43,922 nucleotides of DNA from NCBI RefSeq assembly GCF_015207255.1, contig NZ_JADEXG010000046.1, positions 1-43,922 of the forward strand, written 5' to 3'. This document shows positions 1-8,130 of the stretch, piece by piece (within the stretch, counting starts at the first letter, position 1; each line of letters opens with the position of its first letter). The translations under genes were made by a program, and so were the position numbers. The notes below the pieces were generated by a model that was given only the letters and a program-made list of their open reading frames with translations, had not been told where the DNA came from and ran no database searches. Source of the stretch: Vasconcelosia minhoensis LEGE 07310 (GTDB taxonomy: Bacteria > Cyanobacteriota > Cyanobacteriia > Phormidesmidales > Phormidesmidaceae).

Positions 1-9
1 CAAGTTGAA

Positions 10-3000
10 CTATTTCAACACAGACTCAACGACGACCCGATTGCTCTTTCTCAACGCCTTTGGGTCTCGACTCAGCTCGACCCTGTTGTCGAAAAACTCC
101 GGGTCTCTTCCTAGACGCGGTTTAAACACCTTCATGACTTCGTCGCCGAGGTGATTGATCACCTTGACGGCGATGCGGCCTGACTTTGGCTTATCAAACG
201 GGCGAGAGGTCTCACTGTATAAGCTTTCCCAAGCTTCGTGGTCGATCTCAGCTTTGAGGGTGGTTTTTAGGGACTTGTAGGGGTCGTTCGCGCCGAGGAA
301 GTAGGCGTGACGGACGAAGAAGCTTTCTTCATTGTAGTCGGTGTCGATGAACCAGCAGGCTATAGCATCCGTATCGCTGGCCCGCACCTCACCGGACTGG
401 GGATGAAAGACATCAACGCCGTGGATGGTGACCTGAATCTTGTCGTCCTCGACTTCGTCGATGTCAATGTCGGGTTCGCCGAAGATGACAAAGAGGTTGC
501 CTGCGCCAGTGTTCTTAAGGGTGTCGGCCATGTGGAGATCGGCATTCATGCGGGCTTTGAGAATTTGGATGCGGCCCAGATTTTTGAATTCTGAGGAGTG
601 GGCGTCGTAGTTGAAGGCGCAGGCGATGACGACATCAAACCCGGCATCCCCGGCTTCTTTGGCGGCATCTACCAAATCAAGGCGGGAGACGGTGCCAAAT
701 TCGGGGCCAATGAAGATGCCCGCGCGTTTTTCGGTGTCGCTGTCGCCTTCGATGTATCGTCCCTCGGCGCAGATGTAGTCACCGGGCCAGCCGGTGAGGG
801 TGGTAAAGCTGATTTTGTCGCTTTTGTCGGTCTGCTGAACGCCAGCTACCTTGAGGGTTTCGAGGATGACGCTGGCGAAGTCGGCTTCTTCGCTGCTGCG
901 GTCTGGATTGGTGACGTTGGGGTCAATCAGCTCGTCGTCTTGGTCTACGGCGAGGACGCGGTGGGGGGAGAGGCTTTCGACGGTGAAGGGGCCAGCGACG
1001 CGAACAATGGATTTATCTTCGTAGGGTTTGTCGTAGAGAAATTCCTGGTCGGCGCTGGCGGCGATGGAGGCATCGATCTCTTTTTGGCGGGCAATGCGGG
1101 CTTGCAAGAAGGCGGAATGGGGGGTGTGAGTGGCTGGTGGCCAGTGGCTAGGGATCTCGCGGGGGACTTCCCATTCCAGCAGGGCGTTGGCGGGGGCGTC
1201 TTCGCCGGAGGGCAGCTTGACCGTGCCGCTGGCGGTGAAGTCGATTTTTTTGCCTTCTCTGCCGCCGGTGGTGACGGGGTAGGGTTTGCTGTGGCCCAAA
1301 AGGGCGGCGTTGAGGTCGGCTAAGGCTTGCTCAACCTGGGGCTGATATTGCTCCCAAATCACGTCGATTTCGGCGTTGTTGGCAATGGCTTTAAGGGTGA
1401 TGTGGGGGACGCGATCGTAGACAAAGCCTTGGCGAATGGAGTTGTGGGTTGGTGGCTGGTGGTTTGTGGGTTGCGATTGGTCTCCAGACAAGCCACTAGC
1501 CACTAACAACTTGCCACCCTTCAACTCTGCTTCTTTCTCCTGCCCAGCCGGGGAGTCCTTAAGCAGGTAGTAGGGATAGCGGGCACCCATGATGCGGGCA
1601 CGGGCGAGGGCGAGGGCAACGCGAGAGGTGTCGATGGTGATCCAGCGGCGTCCCCATTGTTCAGCGACGTAGGCACTGGTGCCAGAACCACACATTGGAT
1701 CAAGCACAAGATCTCCAGGATCGGTAGCCATTAAAAGACATCTCTGAACAACTTTTGTGGCAGTTTGAACCACATATATTTTCTGCTCAGAGAAGCCACC
1801 TGCTGTCTCTGTCCATACGTTTGTTAGTTGGCTGACTGGATAGTCATCTAAAAATGATTTGAATCGAATCCCTTTCCCCAATTTTAGGACCCTATTGGCT
1901 AGTAATACGCGATTCATTCCGGATTCATTCGTTTTCCAGCTTCTCCTTGTAGGATTAAATATTTCGCCATGAAAATGTATTGGATAGTCACTGCTGCTAG
2001 CATAACCGGTAGCCATCAAGTCCATTCTTTGAAAGACTCTGGCCTCACGATTGTTAACCAGCTTTTCCTCTTTCGAGATTCTCCTATGGGTTCCGTCTGA
2101 AAATTGCAAAAGACTAAACTCATTGCTGTCTTCTGTCTCTTTTTCTAGATATATCTGTCGATACTTTAAACAGTCAATAGACTTTGAAAACCATAGTATA
2201 TAATCATTGACACCCATTAAAAACTTGCTTCCGAGTGGAATTTTTGTGTTGAATGATATCTGAGATACAAAATTCTGTTCGCCAAATACTTCATTAAGAA
2301 TGCAACGGACAGAATGTACATTGTCATCACCAATCTGCACAAAAATCGATCCACTATCACTCAACAAATCCCTCGCCACCATCAACCGATCGCGCAGATA
2401 GGTCAAATACGAGTGAATCCCATCCCGCCAGGTATCCCGAAACGCCTTCACCTGCTCCGGTTCCCGCGTAATGTGATCCGTCTTACCGTCCTTCACATCC
2501 CGGCTCGTCGTTGACCACTGAAAATTCGAGTTGAACTTAATCCCATAGGGCGGGTCGAGATAAATACACTGCACCTTCCCCCGCAGCCCTTCCCGTTCCG
2601 CCAAGCTCGCCATCACCTGCAAGCTATCGCCCAAAATCATCCGGTTCGTCCAGTGGGCATCGTGCTGGTAAAACTCCGTCCCCTGTGCCTCATCGGGGAT
2701 ACCGTTGAAATCGGCAAACAGGTCAAGCTGGGCATCCTGCCGCGACTCCGTGCGCTGCATCAGGTCATCGATCAGCACCTTCGGATGCACCTTCTCCTGG
2801 ATGTAGAGCGGCGGCGCACTCACCACCAGATCACTCCAGTCCTGCTCATCCTTGCCGCGCCACACCAGCTGCGGGTCGAGGTCGCGGTTGCGGCGTTCAT
2901 AGGCCACCTGGATTGGGCTGCGCTCATCCGCCGCCATCACCGACTGATACTCCGCCGTGGGAATGTTCTTGCGGGTGGCATCGTCGTGCTTGAGGGTTTT

Positions 3001-3042
3001 GACTTGCTTCGGTGATGCTGCCTTGGATTTTTTGGGTGCCAT
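10..3042 (-). CDS. Type III-like DNA methyltransferase (Mod), beta class
   Basis: This is a 1010-residue site-specific DNA methyltransferase, predicted to methylate an exocyclic amino group (N6-adenine or N4-cytosine) using S-adenosylmethionine. The catalytic motif DPPY lies near residues 163-166. The AdoMet-binding motif DPMCGSGT follows at about 448-455. That order, motif IV before motif I with the target-recognition region between, defines the beta class typical of type III Mod subunits. The long C-terminal part (about 470-1010) is characteristic of large Mod proteins paired with a helicase-nuclease subunit, and such a subunit is encoded upstream on the same strand. Residues about 235-440 are encoded by visibly AT-rich DNA unlike the rest of the gene. 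A low-complexity linker at about 510-535 contains heptamer-like repeats. The ATG start has an AGG seven bases upstream. The gene is intact, so it could still act as an orphan methylase if the nuclease is dead. Confidence 0.9.
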   Translation of the reverse strand: MAPKKSKAASPKQVKTLKHDDATRKNIPTAEYQSVMAADERSPIQVAYERRNRDLDPQLVWRGKDEQDWSDLVVSAPPLYIQEKVHPKVLIDDLMQRTESRQDAQLDLFADFNGIPDEAQGTEFYQHDAHWTNRMILGDSLQVMASLAEREGLRGKVQCIYLDPPYGIKFNSNFQWSTTSRDVKDGKTDHITREPEQVKAFRDTWRDGIHSYLTYLRDRLMVARDLLSDSGSIFVQIGDDNVHSVRCILNEVFGEQNFVSQISFNTKIPLGSKFLMGVNDYILWFSKSIDCLKYRQIYLEKETEDSNEFSLLQFSDGTHRRISKEEKLVNNREARVFQRMDLMATGYASSSDYPIHFHGEIFNPTRRSWKTNESGMNRVLLANRVLKLGKGIRFKSFLDDYPVSQLTNVWTETAGGFSEQKIYVVQTATKVVQRCLLMATDPGDLVLDPMCGSGTSAYVAEQWGRRWITIDTSRVALALARARIMGARYPYYLLKDSPAGQEKEAELKGGKLLVASGLSGDQSQPTNHQPPTHNSIRQGFVYDRVPHITLKAIANNAEIDVIWEQYQPQVEQALADLNAALLGHSKPYPVTTGGREGKKIDFTASGTVKLPSGEDAPANALLEWEVPREIPSHWPPATHTPHSAFLQARIARQKEIDASIAASADQEFLYDKPYEDKSIVRVAGPFTVESLSPHRVLAVDQDDELIDPNVTNPDRSSEEADFASVILETLKVAGVQQTDKSDKISFTTLTGWPGDYICAEGRYIEGDSDTEKRAGIFIGPEFGTVSRLDLVDAAKEAGDAGFDVVIACAFNYDAHSSEFKNLGRIQILKARMNADLHMADTLKNTGAGNLFVIFGEPDIDIDEVEDDKIQVTIHGVDVFHPQSGEVRASDTDAIACWFIDTDYNEESFFVRHAYFLGANDPYKSLKTTLKAEIDHEAWESLYSETSRPFDKPKSGRIAVKVINHLGDEVMKVFKPRLGRDPEFFDNRVELSRDPKALRKSNRVVVESVLK

Positions 3043-3088
3043 AACGGTGCCTATGGTGGTCTAGAAAACTTGGGTGAAAGCTGGGGGA

Positions 3089-3165
3089 GATCCCCCTAAA
3101 TCCCCCTTAAGAAGGGGGACTTTGAGCTCCGGTTCCCCCCTTCCCAAGGGGGGCTAGGGGGGATC
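3089..3165. repeat. GC-rich palindromic intergenic repeat
   Basis: This 77-bp element has about 20-bp imperfect inverted ends. The left end begins GATCCCCCTAAATCCCCC and the right end is its near complement, with runs of C and G separated by a TTTGAGCTCC core. It lies in the leader of the methyltransferase gene and would fold into a strong hairpin on either strand. Similar C-run/G-run palindromes are dispersed in many cyanobacterial genomes. Copy number in this genome cannot be judged from one window. Confidence 0.6.
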
Positions 3166-3475
3166 CTCTACGGTCGGGAGATGCTTTCGGGCAGCATCAT
3201 TGTGTTTGAGGTTTTCTTAGGCATAGTTTTAGCAATTTAAAGCTTCAGGGCAGTGGAGCAGACAGGTTGAGGTCGTCAGCAATGTATCAACCATAATTGG
3301 CATCTGGGTCCTCCGGCGACGTGGAATATCCTCAATTTCAGGCTCGGAACCCCCTAACTGAGCAAGTGCCAGAGCGGCCTGTTTAGCTTTAAACAGATGC
3401 TCTGATTCTGGGGTTGTTTCTTCTAGCACAGTGACGATCACCCGCGCAGTTTTGAGTTCGTGATCTTCAGTGAGC

Positions 3476-3484
3476 CATTTGAAC
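3476..3484. repeat. 9-bp target-site duplication, left copy
   Basis: CATTTGAAC directly abuts the left terminal repeat of the 164-bp element and is identical to 3649-3657 at the other end. Confidence 0.85.
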
Positions 3485-3648
3485 CAGTAATTCCAAATTC
3501 CAGACTAAGGACATCCGAAACCCTTGATTTATCGTTCGCCTCAAATCATGGTCAAATCGGGCTAGCGAGTCTGAATAGCTGGAACCCAGTAACCTCGTTC
3601 CCAATTGGGGCAAAATGTATGTCTGCAAGTTGGAATTTGGAATTGCTG
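3485..3648. mobile_element. 164-bp MITE-like element with 18-bp inverted repeats
   Basis: The ends are CAGTAATTCCAAATTCCA (3485-3502) and the complement of 3631-3648, which reads CAGCAATTCCAAATTCCA: 17 of 18 positions match, with weaker similarity running further inward. Immediately outside both ends is the same 9-mer CATTTGAAC (3476-3484 and 3649-3657), a target-site duplication. The interior is too short for a transposase. It is therefore a non-autonomous element moved in trans. An 18-bp terminal repeat with a 9-bp duplication is seen in, for example, IS903-like members of the IS5 family; the parent here is unknown. It inserted into the antitoxin-like gene. Confidence 0.85.
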
Positions 3649-3657
3649 CATTTGAAC
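3649..3657. repeat. 9-bp target-site duplication, right copy
   Basis: CATTTGAAC directly abuts the right terminal repeat of the 164-bp element and matches 3476-3484 exactly. Confidence 0.85.
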
Positions 3658-3748
3658 TGACCTTTTCGTAGATGGCTTCGTAGCTTTTTAGCATGGTTTT
3701 GAGTGGGTAATGTTGAGTGGGGGAGGGAATGGTAAGCAAGAAAGCGCG

Positions 3749-3961
3749 TTACGAAAACTGGATATCGGCTTGTTTCTCGATAGCTTTGAGAGTGCCGATG
3801 GGAATAACTTTTTTGCTATGGACTGGCACGATGGCGGTACGTCGGGTTTCAGCATTGAATAGCTTGAGATGGGCGCCCGTTTGGGAGGCTTCGACAAATC
3901 CGGCAACCTTGAGTTGCTTGATCGCTTGTTTAGCCGTTAGTCGAGGGGTTTTAGAAGACAT
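3749..3961 (-). CDS. hicA: HicA-like toxin (mRNA interferase)
   Basis: This 70-residue protein matches the HicA/YcfA double-stranded RNA-binding fold family, which cleaves mRNA. Visible hallmarks are an N-terminal AIKQLKVAGFVEASQTGAH segment, in which the conserved histidine follows a glycine (GAH in place of the usual GSH), then KLF, a VPVHSKK stretch and the closing GTLKAIEKQA helix. It starts 10 bases after the hicB-like gene on the same strand, the antitoxin-first order seen in many hic loci. The full family length is present and no lesion is visible. Its position inside a restriction-modification locus suggests a stabilising or abortive-infection role, but that is inference. Confidence 0.85.
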   Translation of the reverse strand: MSSKTPRLTAKQAIKQLKVAGFVEASQTGAHLKLFNAETRRTAIVPVHSKKVIPIGTLKAIEKQADIQFS

Positions 3962-3971
3962 GCAAACTCCA

Positions 3972-4181
3972 TTACAGTGCCAGTTCGATCACTTCCTTTG
4001 AACTGTTGCCCTCTAAAAATTCATCAGGAATCGGCTTTAGCAGTAACTGGATAGCGTCTTTGAGATTGGCGATGGCGTCATCTTTGGTATCACCAAAGGA
4101 AGATACAAAATTCAGTTCTGGGCAGGTAGCAGAGTAGGTTTGGGATTCTTCATCCCACTCGATTACGGCTCGAATAATCAT
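3972..4181 (-). CDS. hicB: HicB-like antitoxin
   Basis: This is a 69-residue HicB/UPF0150-type antitoxin. The sequence MIIRAVIEWDEESQTYSATC followed by PELNFVSSFGDTKDDAIANLKDAI shows the usual partially degraded RNase H-like fold of HicB. It should neutralise the HicA product encoded immediately downstream. No C-terminal ribbon-helix-helix or HTH DNA-binding domain is present, so this is a short, single-domain form. The ATG at 4181 is preferred over an in-frame GTG at 4196 because a GAGG ribosome-binding site lies about seven bases upstream of the ATG. The pair is co-directional with the restriction genes on both sides. Confidence 0.85.
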   Translation of the reverse strand: MIIRAVIEWDEESQTYSATCPELNFVSSFGDTKDDAIANLKDAIQLLLKPIPDEFLEGNSSKEVIELAL

Positions 4182-4227
4182 GGCGCTTTTCCTCACTCTT
4201 TATATGGATTATTCTATTCACTAATTA

Positions 4228-7200
4228 CTACCCACCACCCACCGCTGCTTCGACCACCTGATTAAATTCTGACTCAATCTCAAACACCGCCTGAAATTCG
4301 GCAAAGTCCCAGCGGCCATAGCTGCCCAGGTTATTGACACCCGGAATCCAGTAGCTCTGCATCGTGCTGGCCTTATCTTTAGCATCTTCGCCCCGATAGC
4401 CCTTGATCTCCACAATCAGGTTTAGCGGATCGGGGCGGCCATCCTCTACCTGGACGATGAAGTCTGGCAGATACTTCCTGGGCGTAGAGCCGTAGAGATA
4501 GGGCACCTCCAGCCCCAGATTGTGATTCTTCACATAGGCTCGCACGCGCGGATGCGCTTCCGCCACGCGGCAAAACTCTGATTCCCAGTCGCTGTCCAGC
4601 ACCACCCAGTTCACATGGCAGCGACGCGGGTCCGTCTTCCAGCGGGCCTGCTTCGACGTATTGAAATTCACATGGACCGTAGAGCCGACGGGGTTATAGG
4701 CATCCAGAATCGCCTTAATTGGCTTATCGCCGACGATTGCTTCGGTAATGGCTTTGCGGATGCGATCGCAGGCCATATCAGCAATCTCCTGATAAAGCAC
4801 CTGAGCTGGATAGGTGCCGCCGGTGCAGCGCAGGTAGCCCTTCATCCACTGGTGGGCAATCCGCTTGAGCTGACCAAACAGGTGCATCTTCGGCTCCTCA
4901 CCGGGATCGCGATACTTGGTGTAGATCAACCGCTTGGTCAGGTGAAACAGGATGGTCGATTTCCGCATCTTCTCCAGATGTTCAATGTTGAGATCCACGC
5001 CTTCACCGATGATGCCCTCGTTGCGAGTAATTGAAGGCCCTACTAGATTGGGCGTTAGCTCCAGCAGCGCGTCTTCACCAAACTCAGCCGTCAGGCGCGT
5101 ATCCGGCAGCTCCACCCGATAGCCCTCGACCCTAGGAAAAGTGATTTCCAGCGAGTCGCGATCGGGCCGCACGGCGCAGACATGGATGGTTTTAGCCGGA
5201 GGCTGAATTTTAGCAATGACCGGCTTAGCGGTGAAGTCAAAGGGGATGCCCAGCACATCAGCATACTCCACATTGAATTTGCCTTCTTCGTTGACCTCGT
5301 AGGACTGTCGCCGCAGAGCGCGACCAATCACCTGCTCACACAGCAGCTGGGTCCCAAAGGCGCGCACGCCCAGCACATGGGTGACGGTATTGGCATCCCA
5401 GCCCTCAGTGAGCATCGACACCGACACCACACAGCGAATGGATTCGCCTAGCTTGCCTACTTTACCCACGGTGTTCATCACCTCCCGCAGCAGGTCCTGG
5501 TCAGAAAGCGTTTCCATCGCCGCTGCCCCCTCCCGCTGGCCGATTTCATAGCGGAAGCGGTCAATCTCATCCGCAGCGGCTGCCCGAAAGTTTTTATCGA
5601 GGGAATCGCCCGACTCCAGCTGCTCGCTGTCAATCAGCAGGGTGCGGGGCCGCGCTAACGGGTTGCCATAGTCGTCGGTATTGCAAAACAGGGCGAGGCG
5701 ACCCTTTTGGGGAATCACTTTGCCGTCATCGCTCACCTGGTCAAAACCAGAGATGAAGTCGTACACCAGCTTTGACGTAGAGGTGTTGTTGCACACCACA
5801 ATGAATACCGGCGGCACCTCAATGGCCTGTGCTTGCCACAGCTCGAAGGTCTTTTGGTAGTGGCCATAGAGGGCTTCGAGGGCTGTTTGTAGTTCCGCAG
5901 GCAGGCTCAGAGGTCTAGCGTCTTGGCCTTGCCGCGCCCCTTCTTCGGCATCCGCGTTCGAATGTGCTCCCACAAATTGCGGAACTTGGGCATCTCGCCC
6001 CCTGGCAAGTTGTCCGCTACGGGCACGCGCGGCAGCTTGACAATGCCGCACTCGATCGCATCCATCAGAGAAAAGTCGCTCACCGTCCAGGGAAACAAAG
6101 TCCCCTCAACATAGCCCGACCCGCGCAAAAAGAACGGCGTTGCGGAGAGATCATAGACCTTCTGCACCCCCAGCTTGCGCTTCACCACCTCAATGCCAGA
6201 AATCCAGAGACGGGCCGCTTCGTTATTTTTCTTAGCCTCGTCCTTATCGTCGCCCTTGAGGTCAGACACATCGTCCGTATCTGGCTTCTCCCGATAGCAG
6301 TGATGGGCCTCATCATTCAGCACCAGAATATTTTTCATCCCCATTAGCTCCGGCATTACCCGCTGAAGCATCTGGCCCTCGGTTTCTAGCGTGTCCAGCT
6401 CTGGTCCTCGGCCCTGCACCAGCTTTCTGGTACCGGTAGCCAGCTGCATCCGCTCCCGCAGCTTAAAGGCGTGATAGTTGGTGATGACGATCTTGGCCTT
6501 CTGCAAATCGGCCAGCAGGTCGCTGGGCACCAGTTCACGACTGGCGTAGTAGCTGTCTGGGTCATTGGGCTGGAGAACGCGGAGGCGATCGCGAATGGTA
6601 ATCCCCGGCGTCACGACCAGAAAGCCTCGGGTAAATCGACTGCTCTGGGGATGGCGCACCGCATTCACCGTCTGCCAGGCGATCAGCATTGCCATCACCG
6701 TAGTTTTTCCTGCGCCAGTCGCCAGCTTCAGCGCCGTCCGCAGCAGGGCGGGGTTCGCCTCCTCGTTTACGCTGGCAATGTGCTCTAGGAAGGCTCGCTC
6801 CTTCTGACTACTTTTAGGCGCGACCTCCGCCAGCCAGATCGCTGTCTCCACCGCCTCAATCTGACAGAAAAAGGGCCGAATCGACTGAAACCCATGGTGC
6901 CGCCAGTGCTGAAGCAGCCGAGCCGTCTCAGGCGTCACCTTCCAATTCTGCGGGTTAGGCAGCTGCCGCCAGGCATTGACCTTCTCCCGCACGCTGTTGA
7001 TGAACATCGACAGATCGTAGGTCTGGGACTCGTCAGAAATGCCCACCGTGTCAAACAGCGCCAGCGCCTGCTGCTCCGCCTGAGACTGCTTCCGCTTCTT
7101 AGGCTTGGGGATTGTCGTAATAAACTCAGCCGGGCGCCGGCTGGCTACGATTCGATTGGTCGGCTGACCCTCCGCATCTAGCTCCCAACGCTGCGAAGGG

Positions 7201-7247
7201 TATTCGTAAGGGGAATTGAGAATCGGCTTGTCAAAGAATTGAGACAT
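4228..7247 (-). pseudogene. Type III-like restriction subunit (Res helicase-nuclease), frameshifted
   Basis: Two overlapping reading frames together encode one superfamily 2 helicase-nuclease of about 1006 residues. The upstream frame (5907-7247, 446 codons) has Walker A ATGAGKTT (about 176-183), the DEAH box NDEAHHC (about 312) and the SAT motif (about 368). The downstream frame (4228 to about 5911) has helicase motif VI QVIGRALRR and a C-terminal PD-(D/E)XK nuclease signature (LPDFIV then LIVEIKG). The first frame stops with TGA at 5907-5909. Restoring one C in the CC pair at 5912-5913 would read straight into LSLPAELQTALEALYGHYQ. No ribosome-binding site was noted for the second half. The overall architecture resembles the BPTD_3080 restriction family. 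Either the nuclease is inactivated or this is a base-call error. Confidence 0.8.
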
Positions 7248-7523
7248 AAATTTATGCTATCAGTACCCTCGAAATTGCCTAAACATAGGCTAACTTACCC
7301 CCAAAGGAAGATTCCATAACAGTCAATTTGCATTCTCATCAGAAGGTAGAAAAGCCAGCTCAATGCAGGAAGATAAGTGAATTTCTAGCTCGCCAAAATC
7401 CTTTGTATCAAAGCTCGAAGTCCTAATTATCTGTTGATATGCTACCTATACGGCTTACGTCTACAGATCAGAAAAACGCCTATTATGGTTTGTCTGCTTG
7501 ACAGCAATTAGTCGTTACTCAAT

Positions 7524-7985
7524 TCACCTCCGGTGGACCCGTCTGACAATCCAATAGCTGATGGAGAGGGAGAGAATCGCGATCGCGAGTCCAATCAAAC
7601 TCACCCCAGACACTTTTTCTAAATCCAGAATAATAATCTTCCGCGCCACCGCCGTCAGTGAAGTGACGACCACCAGCTCGACCTGCACCACATGCTGCTT
7701 CAGGTAGGCGGTAATATTCTCTAAAATCTCTAGGGCAATTAGAACGCTGAGAAACAGGCCGAAAATCTCGCTCAGGGTCGTACTAAAAAAGCCAGCAGGA
7801 CTGGGGTTAAACAGCGATGTCGAGAGAAACAAAATCAAATCGACAATGGTCACCATCACCACGACCACCATGGCAATAGAGAGAATTTTGGCCGTGAGTT
7901 CCTCAAACTTGCCCAGTCCTTTGACAAAACCGCGATCGCTGAGCTGCCAGCGGACCCGCCGCACCAGTTTTTGGAACCCGCTCAT
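7524..7985 (-). CDS. PsiE-like small membrane protein
   Basis: This 153-residue integral membrane protein resembles the phosphate-starvation-inducible PsiE family, whose function is not established. About four hydrophobic segments are visible: roughly residues 33-53, 65-88, 100-118 and 128-147. A basic N-terminus precedes the first. The conserved central region includes SEIFGLFLSVLIALEILENI and a following QHVVQVELVVVTSLTAVARK stretch, typical of this family. The gene stands alone between the restriction locus and narB on the same strand. No Pho-box-like repeats were seen upstream, so phosphate control is not supported here. Confidence 0.75.
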   Translation of the reverse strand: MSGFQKLVRRVRWQLSDRGFVKGLGKFEELTAKILSIAMVVVVMVTIVDLILFLSTSLFNPSPAGFFSTTLSEIFGLFLSVLIALEILENITAYLKQHVVQVELVVVTSLTAVARKIIILDLEKVSGVSLIGLAIAILSLSISYWIVRRVHRR

Positions 7986-8130
7986 AACTGCCTGCTCTAG
8001 AACGATGGTCTAAGCCTAGAGCATCACCAGGACCGGTTCAATAGGTAGCAAATCCGATTGGATTTAGGACGCCTCCAAAAAATCCGGGCGCTAACCCCAC
8101 TACCCCATCACTCCCCTACCCCATCGCTTT

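Larger units (their letters stand above)
3229..3694 (-). pseudogene. Interrupted antitoxin-like gene (VapB-type), broken by a mobile element
   Basis: Reading on the minus strand, an antitoxin-like N-terminus (MLKSYEAIYEK, from the ATG at 3694) is cut at about 3657. It resumes after a 164-bp insertion as FKWLTEDHELKTARVIVTVL, continuing to a terminal IPRRR motif near 3318. Joined, the pieces resemble short cyanobacterial antitoxins that begin with a YEAIYE-type motif and reach a conserved RVIVTVLEE. Excising the insert with one target copy still leaves the halves one base out of frame in the AAAAGG run near 3660, so there are at least two lesions. The downstream part is open from a GTG at 3441 (70 codons). 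It reads past the expected end into MPIMVDT, which may be a trace of a PIN-domain toxin start. The family assignment comes from motif recognition only. Confidence 0.6.

Noticed and set aside
598-1323. 241-codon plus-strand open frame
   Set aside because: It is antisense to the C-terminal half of the methyltransferase, is glycine/alanine-rich and has no recognisable domain. The minus-strand protein is clearly the real product.
3467-3739. 90-codon minus-strand frame as a real gene
   Set aside because: It is a chimera of the antitoxin N-terminus and the mobile element interior, so it is not an evolved protein.
5913-6051. Independent start for the downstream half of the restriction gene
   Set aside because: Residues before LSLPAELQ are out-of-frame translation of the upstream helicase region, so the second frame is a fragment and not a separate gene.
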